In this document: piece after piece, positions 51,750-62,300 of the stretch | Numbering within the stretch: the first letter of the stretch is position 1 | Layout: the number at the start of each line of letters is the position of its first letter | NCBI RefSeq assembly: GCF_949628215.1 | Contig: NC_134281.1 | Location: 9,062,501 to 9,126,500, forward strand | DNA: 64,000 nt | From: Phalacrocorax aristotelis | Taxonomy: Eukaryota > Chordata > Aves > Suliformes > Phalacrocoracidae | Direction: 5' to 3' | Notes under the pieces: generated by a model | What the model was told of the DNA's origin: nothing | The model's database searches: none | What the model saw: the letters and a program-made list of their open reading frames with translations, nothing else | Made by a program: the position numbers and the translations under genes

Positions 51750-52060
51750 CACTTTGTGTGCTGTATTGATTTTGTACTGAACTGGCTTCTTGAACGTTAC
51801 ATTGTGGAATACCAAGTCAAATATTTTACAGAAGCTTAAATCACCACTATTTCCTCTATTAAGCAAAATTGTAATCTCATTATTAAAAAAATCCAGTTAG
51901 TTTTAGAAGATCTATTCCTCATCAGCCCCTGTTGATGGGCATTAGTGACATTATCCCTTCCTATTTTTTAATTTCTGCAGTTGTTTCTCACTGTCTGGGA
52001 TCCATTATCTCCCCAGGATCAAAGCTCAGCAGGCCTATCAATATACAAATCATTCAACTT
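51750..52060 (-). mobile_element. Ancient CR1/L3-like LINE relic, reverse transcriptase
   Basis: Read on the minus strand, the DNA first gives a block like GGCCTGCTGAGCTTTGATCC followed by TGGGGAGATAATGG at about 52035-51996. This corresponds to the RPxSLTxxxGKIME region of LINE reverse transcriptases. After about 100 bases it gives codons for RSSKTNWIF, matching the NRSCQTNLISFF motif. After a one-base frame change it gives LNRGNSGDLSFCKIFDLVFH (51869-51810), matching the DKGNSVDVIYLDFCKAFDLVPH motif A. Motif order and spacing fit the CR1/L3 clade. The motif A Asp has become Ser and two codons appear deleted, so the copy is long dead. It is far more diverged than the CR1 at 6.5-7.7 kb. Confidence 0.72.
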
Positions 52061-52175
52061 TCCCTGAAATAGCAGCTTTTCTCTCCTACTGTAATTTTGC
52101 CTGTACTCCATGATCTCTGCAAAAACAGCATTAGCAGTCCAGAAAAAAACAGTAAGTTCTCTTCAAAACACTTAT

Positions 52176-52263
52176 ATGCAAATTATTTAGACTGCTGATT
52201 TGAAGATGCTTAGCTGTTGTAACTATTGCCGGCTACCCCCTGAACTTCTGCTGTTATGCAAAT
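52176..52263 (+). promoter_or_regulatory. Two octamer motifs ATGCAAAT, 80 bp apart
   Basis: Perfect ATGCAAAT copies occur at 52176-52183 and 52256-52263. Both are preceded by TTAT or TAT and followed by T. POU-domain factors bind this sequence. Two copies this close are somewhat unusual but can occur by chance in AT-rich DNA. They lie inside the unrecognised gap of the old LINE relic. Confidence 0.3.
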
Positions 52264-52344
52264 TGTTGTATCATCATCATCTGATGGGAATGCATCATTT
52301 GTGGTTGTTTTTCTCCCCAGACTCAGAACAGGAGTATTTGTTCA

Positions 52345-52560
52345 TTAAAAACATTTGCCTTTCTGCATAATTATTGCCATTTCTATAATTTCAATTTGGT
52401 AATAGTCCAAAGACTTTGGCTTCTCTTCATCCCTAATATATTTTAAAAATTTTTTCCTACTGCTCTTTTCTCTGTAGCTGTAGCCTGTCTCATGTATTTT
52501 TCTCCTTCCCTTATCTAATTTATCCGGTTTCAAATTTCCAAATTGCACTAATTGCGACTT
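52345..52560 (-). mobile_element. Possible 5' continuation of the ancient LINE relic
   Basis: A minus-strand open stretch of 67 codons (52345-52548) is rich in Lys, Arg and Glu and contains EKSSRKKFLKYIRDEEKPKS. This resembles the KDNKKxFYKYISxKRKxKE stretch that lies between the endonuclease and reverse transcriptase domains of CR1-type ORF2. It sits about 420 bases upstream, in element orientation, of the RPxSLT-like block, close to the 450-470 bases expected in the family. The intervening sequence is not recognisable. Alternatives are chance, or a fragment of an unrelated old transposon. Confidence 0.35.
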
Positions 52561-55500
52561 TCCCTTATTCTGTTTGTTTTCTAGTCAGATGCAAACATTG
52601 CTCCTTTCGTTGTTTCTCTGCAACATATCTCAGTTCCGTAACCGTCTCAGGGACCCTTTGCCAGAAGAGACACTGGGGCTTTCAGAGGCTTTGGCTGCAG
52701 TAGCCTGCGAAAGTATTTCTGTATTTTCTGGGTCCTGTTTCACAGTTTGCCCTGGTGCACAATTGCTTTGCATTATGAAACTGTCTTTTTCAAAGTACCA
52801 AATGGATGTGTGACTACTGAGATTTTTTTTCCATCTTTCCATGAGTTATGATGAACACTTGATCTTGTGCTCCTGGAGGAATGGCTACATCTCCATCCTG
52901 GAGTTAATTCCTCTCTGCCTGAGAGGAAACACTGTCTTGTTGGATGCCATTTGTTTTTGCATTAGGTAACTGAAATAAACTCTTCAGTGGGTGCTGACAG
53001 GTATACAGCGATACCTGCTTTCGGCCAGCCCTCCCTAGACACTTTCTCACGTTTTCATCCACAGCTTCCACCTCCATCAGAGGAGCGCCCTGAGCTGCAC
53101 ATATTTGCTGGGCTGGGAGGATAAGTGCACTCACATGAGCAGCAACTTATTGCTAAAAAGAGGATACCCCAAAGAGGCAGTTTCTCAATGTTGGGATTAT
53201 AAGGCCAGGGCTTTCTGGCTTTGGCTTTTCTGCATGGGGTTAATCTGTCAATTGAAGAGCATTTTCTGCTGGGCAGGCAGTATGTTTTCTCAATTATTTC
53301 TGTTTCTGCCTTTAGGTAACAGACCCAGATTATCAGACATCTTCCTATGGACGTTTTTAAGGACTTGAGTCCGGCCCAGCTGCTGCTGTCAGAGCCATGC
53401 AATGTTCTCAATTGTAGGATTTTGAAAGAGGAAGAAAGGTTGACAGGAACCTCTTGATGTAGGTGACAATTTAGAGGTCACGAAGAGTGTTCACCTCTGT
53501 GGTAGCTCTACCAGAAATTAGTGAGATGAGCAAGGAAACCTGGCAGCCCATTCAGCACTCAGATGAGTGCCCCAGGGCTGCTGCCTTGCCTGGGCCAGCA
53601 GGGATCACAGATCTAGAGCTGGGTTTGCAAGGGTTGGCATCTGTTGTCCTGATCATTTCCTCTCTTGTATGCCACCTGTCCTCTTGCGTCTCAATCAGAC
53701 TCCAGGGACTTGTACTCCACACAGAGTGTCAGCCTTGAAGAAACTCCCTTCTTAACCACTTCCCCAAGTACAGGCACTCCAGGTTTTCTGAGCATTTCTC
53801 AAATAACAAGCTCCCAATGCAAAATTCAGCATGGCTGGGTGTTGTGCAAGTTGGTCACGCACTCTGCTGGTGATTTCAGCAGAAGATGAAGGCCAGCAAG
53901 CCATGAAGACAACATCCTCCTCCCTGATGGAGATACCTTCCTTTGCATTTTGCTCAGACTGTTTAAAATAAATTGCACCAATTTTCTTCACACTGCACAG
54001 TCTGAATCTTAAAAAATAGCTCTTTGGGATATGAATAAATGGAGAATAACATGTTATATTCCTCAGAAGTTTTAGTCTTCCAGGATATGGCTACCTACTT
54101 TGATAACTGCTTGCTTCTCCACACAAGAGCCAAATAAGTAGTTCTCCACTAATTTGTGTCAGATTGTAATTATTTTTGAGCAATATTCTTGTGAGAGGCT
54201 CTGTATAAATACAAAATATGAAAATAGTCCCTGTGCTAGGAACTTGTAGTTCAAGTGACATAGAAAGTAGTCCCATATGGATGAACACAGGATCATGGTG
54301 GGCCTTATCTATCCATACTTAGCCATCAGATAAGGCTGATATTACATAAAATACAATTACTGCACAAGCATCAACTCTGATTGCTCATGCTAAAATTATT
54401 ATAGAAAGTAACATATTTACTTAAGCAAAAAAACCAAAACAAAACCAAAATAAACTCCAGAGTCTGTGTTAAGTCTACTTTAGTGCTAAATACAAAAAAA
54501 ATTCTATTCAAGCAAAGCCTTGCTAGCAGCTTCCTCATCTTGTACGCCAGTCCATGCATTTCCCAAGCATTGAACTTCTTGGGAATGCCTCCCTTCCCTG
54601 TTTACACCAAAACCTTTCATATGGCCAACCATAGCTTGCTCTGCAGTCAGTAGTCCTGAGCGTGCTCTCTGCAGTGACCAATTGCCAGGTGAAGGGACGC
54701 TCACGGTACCCAGGGGGCAGGGAGGAAGCCAAGCCACATCAAGGTCCTTCCCAACAGGCTCCAGAAAGACATTTGTTGGACATTTTGCATTCTCAATATG
54801 ATATTAGGATCTATAATCTTCTTCTCAACAGAGAAGGAGTAACTGAACAGCATCTCCAGGAGCCCACTCACAATGATGACCTCTGCATACACAGCAAAAT
54901 TGATTAAATGTATACTTACTTCCCTGCAGCTTCAGCAAGGCCAGCAGGTCAACAACATTAATATCAGATACTCTGTTTTATTGGAGATTTCTTGCAGAAA
55001 TAAATGTCAGCATGGCTGCAGTCCAGAAATATAAAGATTCGCTAGAGAAGTCAAACATAAATGGATCATATCTTGCTGTTTGACAAAGGTTTTCCATTGA
55101 TATTTCTCCCTAGGCACCTCAAGCTATGGATGCAATATAGGATGTGCTCAGTGATTAGGAGAAATGTTCTGTCAGATAAAGTGTCTTAGCACACCACAGA
55201 AGCAAGTGAAATGTAGTGGCTTTTGGGATGCAATACACCTCCCCTGGTATTGGAGACGTTATTATAAACATCTCCATCTCCATTAGTGGCACAGGCTGCT
55301 TTCATACCCAAGGAGACAAATCAAGGCTGCTTAGGCAGGAACTATCAGACATATTTAAGGCACCTATCATAAAAGGAGATAGACCATAGCCTAAAAGTGC
55401 CTGGTGTGCTGCAGTCTCTGCAAAAGATGGCCCTTGTTTGTGAGGAACCAGCAGTTTCTGTGTGCTGGCAGGAGAGGTAATGGGTTGGCCATGGCCCGCC

Positions 55501-56621
55501 AGCCCTTCCGGTCTTTCTCCTTTTGCAGACTTCTGTCTGTAGTTCAGTCTCCTGCTTCCTCTATCGCTTCCCTGCCCTGAAACAGCCCCTGTGCCATGAT
55601 CAGTGTCACTGCAGTTTTGCCACCATGGGCAGATGGGCTGGAGACCTGGAAGCAGGGGAGCGTGGTGGTTTCTTCTGCTCTGCTTTATTGCCCTGAAACA
55701 GACTATGGATTCAACTTCCATACTGGCTGCAAAATCCAAAACCTCCAGGAGATTTTAAAGTTTGCAGTGCAGTCTATTAAGGACACCCCACATATTCAAA
55801 TTCATAACTTCAAATACCATGGTGTTATAGAATAAGGTGGAAATTAAAGGGAAAGAAAAGTCCTTCAGTGGTTCTGTCCCATCCTCCCATCTGTCCCATC
55901 CTCCCCCAGCGTCACACAGGCAGTGTGACACCAAGTCTGTGCAACCCATCAAAAACCTCAAGTACCTGTTGAAACCAGTGAAATGACTAAGGCACAAAGC
56001 TACTAGTGTAGGGGTGTTTCTATGACTGGCAACTGCTCACTAAATTTCATGTTTTGTTTACTCATATTCATCCTTGTCAGATTAAATTAGGTTTCAAAAC
56101 ACTTTAAAAATGTTGGACAAATTCAGTATATCATTAAGGGAAGATTCATTATCTGTGTAGCATTATTAAACTTATACCCTTTTCAGCACCAGTTTTTCAT
56201 GAGTTAATTACCCAAAGCTTTTCTGCACCAAGAACGCTAATGAAACCTCTAACTGGCTGCAATCAAGCAATTTTTTGTTAATATAAAGAAGTCTTTGGAT
56301 TTATGTTTAAAGGCAAAAAATGAAGAGTAGCCCAAGATCTTTGAAGAATATAGGTTGTATTTGCATTTTCAGAGGCTGGCTCATTCCTTGATTACTGTGT
56401 CCCTTGATTACTCTTACAGATGGGGTGAATGTGGCTGTACAAAGACAGTGGCTTGCCAAGGCCTTCACGGTACCTGTAAATCATGGGCAGCAGCACTTCT
56501 TTTTTTTTCCCCTGCTGCCTCAGAGATGTTTGTGGTCTCAGCTGTTTCCATGACTGGTTGAGTGCCAAGTCACCATTTCAAACATCGTCTTGCATCCAGT
56601 CCCCAGCAGCTGAGCCAGCTA
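52561..56621. other. Non-coding DNA, no gene recognised
   Basis: Mixed sequence. Frames such as 53055-53411 (-) and 55302-55739 (-) have no recognisable product. A 17-base unit (TCTGTCCCATCCTCCCA) is duplicated in tandem at 55873-55906. An AT-rich block at about 56040-56330 could be a conserved element but shows nothing specific. Confidence 0.5.
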
Positions 56622-56666
56622 GCAAGGCACGGCCAGGCAAGGCACGGCCAGGCAAGGCACGGCCAG
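56622..56666. repeat. Perfect 15-bp tandem repeat, 3 copies
   Basis: Three identical head-to-tail copies of GCAAGGCACGGCCAG lie at 56622-56636, 56637-56651 and 56652-56666. Because 15 is a multiple of three, open frames crossing it show a repeated five-residue unit (for example ARHGQ), which is an artefact of the repeat. The perfect identity points to recent expansion, so copy number is probably variable in the population. Confidence 0.95.
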
Positions 56667-58764
56667 CTGCATTCAGGGGGATTTGTGGGCAAGAAGAGAA
56701 TGTATAAAAAAAGGCAGGCAAAAATAGAGAACTTACAAGAAAAATGTCCCAGCGTTGTTCTTTGACCAGAGCAAAGCAGAAATGGGAGAAGTGGTCAGAG
56801 TAGAGTACAAGAAGACATACAATTTAGAAAGAAAATAAACCGACAAAGACTGTAAATATCAGCAGTATGGGGAATGTGTTGCAGTTCCCTGTGAGGGAAA
56901 TGGTGGCTTCCATCCTTGTCGCGGCCACCTGGAGCGTGTCTGTGTTGAAATGCTCACCCCATCTCCCCACACAGGCTGCACATCCCAGCGGGCACCGACC
57001 CCCTGCACATGACCCCAAAAGGGGAGCGCATGAGCACGTGAAAAATTAAATCTCAATAAATGTTGGGGATGGTGAGGTTTTAGAGCCTTCCCTCAAAAAA
57101 CAGCCTCCATGTGGCAGTGATGTTGGGAAGGGCTCCCCAGGAAGCCTGCTGCTCCCTGCCCTCCCTGGCTGCGGGACAATGCTCTGCCAAGAGGACAAGG
57201 AGCAGCAGCTCCTCGGCCACGAATTACCATGGGAAATTAGATAGCAAGAGGCAGTCCACTTATGGATGCTGTGACATATGCTCTCAGGGGGCTTGATAAA
57301 CTGCAGCAATATTTACCTAGTCATCCATTTCCTATTTCAGAGGGAAAAAGGGCAGCTAACAGTAAGGAAAGGCTAGAAATAAACATGACACCTTTATTGG
57401 TTTATATATATTTTAGATAGAGAAATATGCTATCTGATATGTAGAAAATAGTATATAAAAGAAAGGTGTATTTGCAGTGCTGTAGAGCTTTACATAAAAC
57501 AGTGCAAGGAATCCAGGTGAACATTCAATGAACAATTCTGAGCTGCTTTGGTCCTTCAGTATAATTCATTGCCTCTTAAGAGATGACTTGAACAGAGCCT
57601 ACCTGTGTCTATGCAGGGGGAGTATATGGTGCTGTCACCTAGCAGAAAATGGCTCGATGAAATGGGAAACAGACCCAGACAAAAGGCTGAAAAGACGGCA
57701 CAAAATGTTTGATAAAGACAATATTTAATAAGCTGTGCAGATATGCCAGCTTCCCCTGCACTGCAGGCTTTGCATCAGGACTGGGGATCCTGAACAAAGG
57801 CACTGCTGAAGTGCAGGCATGTTCAGTCAGGAATGACTGGGTGAGATTCAGGTTTGGATGCTGTAGTCAGCCTTGAAAATCATTTCTCATCACTAGTGGC
57901 CAAAAATAATTTGATTGTATCCTTCGATTTCAGCTTGGGCAGTGTCATCACAGGGCAGGAAAGGTTGGGCACCTTCCTCCCCCTCTGCAGGAGGGTGCCC
58001 CTGCCTACCTGCCCCTGCTTTTCTGATCACACAGGAGCATGTACGAGCCTGGTACCTCCCGTGTAATGGTGGAGCAGCCCTCTGGGGCTCGTCCTTACTG
58101 TCTGCGGTGATTGACACATTTGTGCACTCACAGGACAGCACCGAACAGCAGTGGGATCCTGCAGGGAAAAGGCACAGCACAAAGCCTGCTCAGGGACAGC
58201 TTGCCTGGGTGACACAAGTGCTGGCTCCTGCTGTGACTGGGGAGTCTGCTGGCAGTTTTTTGTCGTTACAGTTATTCCCAGCAAAGAGCTTCTTACCTCC
58301 CCCTGTGCTTCAAGCTGCAGGGTTTAGTTGATATTAGCCTTTTTCCAGCTGTTTGAAATCCAGTGAGCAATGCTGCTTTGCTTCTCCCCTCTGCCATTGC
58401 TGGCCTCCTTGGGGGGAATATTTTGGCTGTTTTCCCATCTGAAGATGTGTTTAGAAATTTGGGTGAGTCCAGGGAGCAAATTGTCTCTTTCATTTTCATC
58501 GCAAATACCACCAGATTTATTGGACTTGGTAGCCATTTCCATCTCCGCATACACTTGGTAAAACACTGCCCTGCCCTCAGCAGTGGTGCTAACCCTCCTA
58601 TGGCTGGTCCTTATTAGCATGAGCTGTTGCTCGTGGTTTTCAGATTGTGTTTCTACCAGCCCCGCTTCCACAAATGCTCACAGAGGCTAGCTGGCCCTTG
58701 CTGTGCTGGCTGGGCACCGAGCAGGGGCTGCTATGCACACAGCAGACATGGCCTGGGCAGCACA
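56667..58764. other. Non-coding DNA, no gene recognised
   Basis: Mixed sequence with an AT-rich core at about 57340-57530. Frames at 57915-58331 (+) and 58324-58671 (-) have no recognisable product and overlap opposing frames. Nothing else is supported. Confidence 0.5.
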
Positions 58765-58990
58765 GTGCATGTACAACACGGTACACGTACAACACGGTGT
58801 GTGCACAACACAGTGCACACGCAGCACAGGGCACGTATAGCAAAGTGTATGTAAAATACCATGCACGTACAACACAGTGCAGACAGCACGATGCACATGC
58901 AGCATGGTATACTTAGAGCATGGTGCATGTACAGCGTGGTGCACAGGCAGCACCAAGCACATACAGCATGGTGCATGCACAGCACAATGC
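58765..58990. repeat. Degenerate 16-bp minisatellite, about 14 units
   Basis: Head-to-tail units close to GTGCAYGTACARCACG run for about 225 bases. Examples are GTGCATGTACAACACG at 58765, GTACACGTACAACACG at 58781 and GTGCATGTACAGCGTG near 58921. Units differ by several substitutions and at least one is shortened to about 14 bases, so the array is old or mutates quickly. Since 16 is not a multiple of three, each reading frame repeats only every 48 bases. This creates long stop-poor frames on both strands with Cys, His and Val repeats (up to 154 codons at 58687-59151 on the minus strand). These are repeat artefacts, not genes. The alternating purine-pyrimidine character could favour left-handed DNA. 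Confidence 0.92.
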
Positions 58991-61810
58991 CCAAGATCAC
59001 AAGCCTCCCTCAGGTCCCTCCAGAGCCTGGTGGGGTGAACCTGAGAGGCTCTGAAGGAGCTGAACTGCCCAGCAGATTCAGTCCTGATGGCTCTGACAGA
59101 GGGAGGCTGCTGTGTGCAGCTCGGTGTCTCTCCACCTTGCTCCCAGTCCATCTGAGGACCATGTTACCTTCTTCATCCTTAAACCCCAGTCTCACCGTAA
59201 CGGCATGGGGCTGACTGGAGCTATTTTATTCTACCCACGCAGCCTGAAGAGCTGCTGGGGAGGCATACAGACTTGGTCCCTCTTCTCTACATGCAGTAAA
59301 ACAGTTGCAGTAAATCAGCTTGCCAGAGATTATGCCAGTGAGGCCAATAAAGCAACGAGTGTTCAAACAGTGTTTCAGCCCTGCTTTTCGAAACCTGCCG
59401 TTCAGAGGAAATAAGCTCTGTCCTGATCAGCACAATCCTGTCAGAGAAACGTAGTGTGGCTCTGCAAAACTGCTGAAGTTTAGGACTTGTCCTAAGGGTG
59501 TGTGATTGACGGATACACAGAGGGCAAAGAGGGTCCAGGTGGAGAAACTCCCACCAAGACTGACGGGGAGCTGATGGGTGTCCTGGAAACCCAGCACCCA
59601 TGCGGCTGCAAGCTGGGATGCTCTTGAACCCAGAATATGTGCAGCCCTCGAGGCAATGCCAGATGGGGAGAGATGCATTAGCCCTGGGAGACCGGAGCGG
59701 CTGTCCCTGTTTGATACCAGGGCTTTGCCGATACCACAGACCAGCTGCTGCAAACCACTTGCTGAAATAGGATTTTCCTGTAGGGCGAGACATGCCCTGG
59801 CTGAGGGTGGTGGTACAAGCAATTTGGCAAGTCTGCAAACTGAAACATTATGTCCTATGATGCTGACTACCTGTTGCAGCTTGATTTGCAGTTAAACAAG
59901 ACCTCTTCTGTTTCTGTGTAATACTTCTGCAAATGGTGTTCAGTTCAGACCACCACCCAAGGGCAAGGCAGGAAGATGCTCCTGTGAATCACAGACACGA
60001 CTGTACATGAGAATTAGTTTTGTTAAGTGATCTGACCATTCTTCTGATTCATTTAAAATTAGTAGTGTCCTAGGATCATTACAAAGAACATGATCTTTTT
60101 AAGTAATAGGCTGAGACAGTACTATAGCTATTTTACTGCTATTACTATCCTCTTAACCACCACTTACATGTAGAAATATTAATTTGTGTGTGTGTGCTTA
60201 TATATGTGTATATATACAGTGCTCGATATCACCCCAGGATCAAGTGTCTTACCGAAGGAGAAAATGTTGCATCTGACCTGAAAGACACTGCTTGCAACAG
60301 AAAATACTTGGGGAGTAATCAGGAATGCGAATGCTGCACAAATGCTTGGAAGGGATCCAAACTGATCCTTTTAAAACCTACATAAAACCTTCCTTTTCTG
60401 TTGCTGCTGCTGTGTGATATCATGTACAGAGATGTCAAATTACTTAGGAGGCTGAAATCTGTGCAACTCAGCACCTTTCCCATCAGTAAATTAGAGAATC
60501 AAAATGTATTCGAACTATTAGAGGAGGTTTCCACGGTGTAAAAAGGCATATTTCCCTGCATTAATGTGCTTTTAAGGGACAAATTCACCCAGCAGTTGCT
60601 TCACCAGCTTCTAAAATGTGCAGCATAAGCACAGCCAACACACGCGGCAGTGTAGACCTAGACCTCTTGCCGCTCGGGAAAATTGCTTTCTCAGTGCAAA
60701 CTTCAGGAGCTTTATCAGTCTATAATTTTGCCAGGGGCTGTACTTGGGCTGTATTTCCCTGTGAGCCTGGACCAGCTGTGTCTCGTTTGGGTGAGCACAT
60801 CCCCGACTCAGGGGAGGCAGCTGCAAAGGGGTATTTTATAAGGCAGAGCTTTCTTGTTTGCCTTGCCCAGGGAGGCAGAGCCCATAGCGGGAAGGGTGAG
60901 GTGGCAGCAGGGCTGTGCCTGTGGGCACCAGCTGTGCCCACATGGCAGACCCTCGTCAGACCTGGCTGCCTGTAGCAGATGGAGAGGCAGAATTCAAGCA
61001 CTGCTCTTCACTGACTTTCCAAAGTCGCCCCAGGTCCCCTGAACACAGCAGTCCCCATCAGCGAAACCACAGCCATGGGCTTTTTCAGATTTACATTGTA
61101 ATGCCCTGGCAGTACATTTCTAACTCATCCATAAAAACATGCTTGTAGCAGGGACACTGAAATATCTAGGTGATTCAAAGTGAAAGGCATGAAGCTGAGT
61201 TTCTTCTTTTTGTTTGGCAGAGCTGAAGTCTTCCCTTTTTCGTCAAACTTGGCATGGGATTGGTTAAAAGCAGCTTTCAAACTCTTTGAATTGGTGGGAT
61301 CCTGAAAGTTTCCCAGGGGATCTCTTCAGGAATTCCAAAGGGAGTCTGGCTGGGGTGTTGCCCATGTGAATAACTAAAAAAATGATCATTTGGAGTACTC
61401 AAAGAGGAATTCCTTTGGGAAAACTCAACAAAATCCAACAATTCCTGAACAGCTCAGGGGGAACCCAAGAGCTCTCCTGCCAGTGGGCCTCAGTGTGTCA
61501 AGATGCTCACCATCATTTCCAAAATAACCATAGCAGAAACAGCCCCTTTCTAGGAGTGCGAGCTTTGAGTAAAGTTTGAGTAAACCCCCCATCCCCTACC
61601 TCTGCAAACTTTTGCTTTTGCTGATCATGGCCAAGCTCCTGGATGGGACACCCGACAGGCTGGATGTTATTTGCATCCTGTCTAAAGGCAACGGCAAAGT
61701 CCTCATGAGCAGCGTCGAGTCTGCTTGCCAAGTACGAGCTGGTCCTTTGCTGAATTAATAGCAGAGAAATTTCAAAGTGCTGCAAGCATGGCCGTGCCAC
61801 TGGCAAGGAT
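58991..61810. other. Non-coding DNA, no gene recognised
   Basis: Mixed sequence. The 183-codon minus-strand frame at 59287-59838 overlaps other frames on both strands and has no recognisable domain. A short (TG)n/(TA)n microsatellite lies at about 60184-60219. An AT-rich segment runs from about 60000 to 60600. No gene or transposon is supported. Confidence 0.5.
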
Positions 61811-61862
61811 GCTCCGCAGCACCCGAGCGGTATTGCCGGGAAGCGCGCGAGCAGCCGGCTGG
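61811..61862. other. Small CpG cluster
   Basis: About eight CpG dinucleotides occur in roughly 50 bases, including GAAGCGCGCGAGCAGCCGG, while the surrounding kilobases are CpG-poor. It is much too short to be a classical CpG island. Retained CpGs usually mean local under-methylation in the germ line or recent GC-biased change. It directly abuts an AT-rich candidate regulatory block. Confidence 0.5.
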
Positions 61863-62300
61863 TATTTGTGTCAAATTGTTGATATGTAAGCAGGGAGCAT
61901 GCTGTGCATTTAAATCACTTTCACACTAAATTTGGAACAGAAATCATTAAATATTTATTCTGTGCCTCAAACACTGCTCGAGCGTCCTACTTACTGATAT
62001 TACATATTAACTTGCATAGATTTTGAAGTACTGATAATGCATTTATTTTAAAATTGTGACTCTGAGGCATTCATTATGATTGGGCTGTTTAATAAAAAGT
62101 GAGATTCATGCCCTGAGAGGAATGCCATCTAGTCACTTCTGTAAACCTGAGGAAGTGGCTCATGCAAAGGGAAATTCAAGGGCTCATAATTACTGTGAAA
62201 AAAACACTAGCTGGAAGTTTTTAATGATCTGTGGAAGACCAGTAAAATCAGCCTTTCCAGAATAAAGACACTTCAAAGCCTAGTAGAAATTAGGAGTCAT
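61863..62300. promoter_or_regulatory. Candidate conserved non-coding element
   Basis: An AT-rich block immediately right of the CpG cluster, without recognisable coding potential. It has several intact motif-like cores, including GTGCATTTAAATCAC, TTAAATATTTATTC and GATAATGCATTTATTTTAAAATTG. The combination of a CpG patch and an AT-rich motif-dense flank is common in enhancers. Status is inferred from composition only. Confidence 0.25.

Noticed and set aside
58687..59151. 154-codon cysteine/histidine-rich frame resembling a metallothionein- or keratin-associated-like protein
   Set aside because: Its repetitive composition comes entirely from the 16-bp minisatellite, and all frames of the array look similarly repetitive.
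59287..59838. 183-codon minus-strand open frame
   Set aside because: It overlaps several frames on both strands, has no recognisable motif, and shows no clear splice or promoter context.
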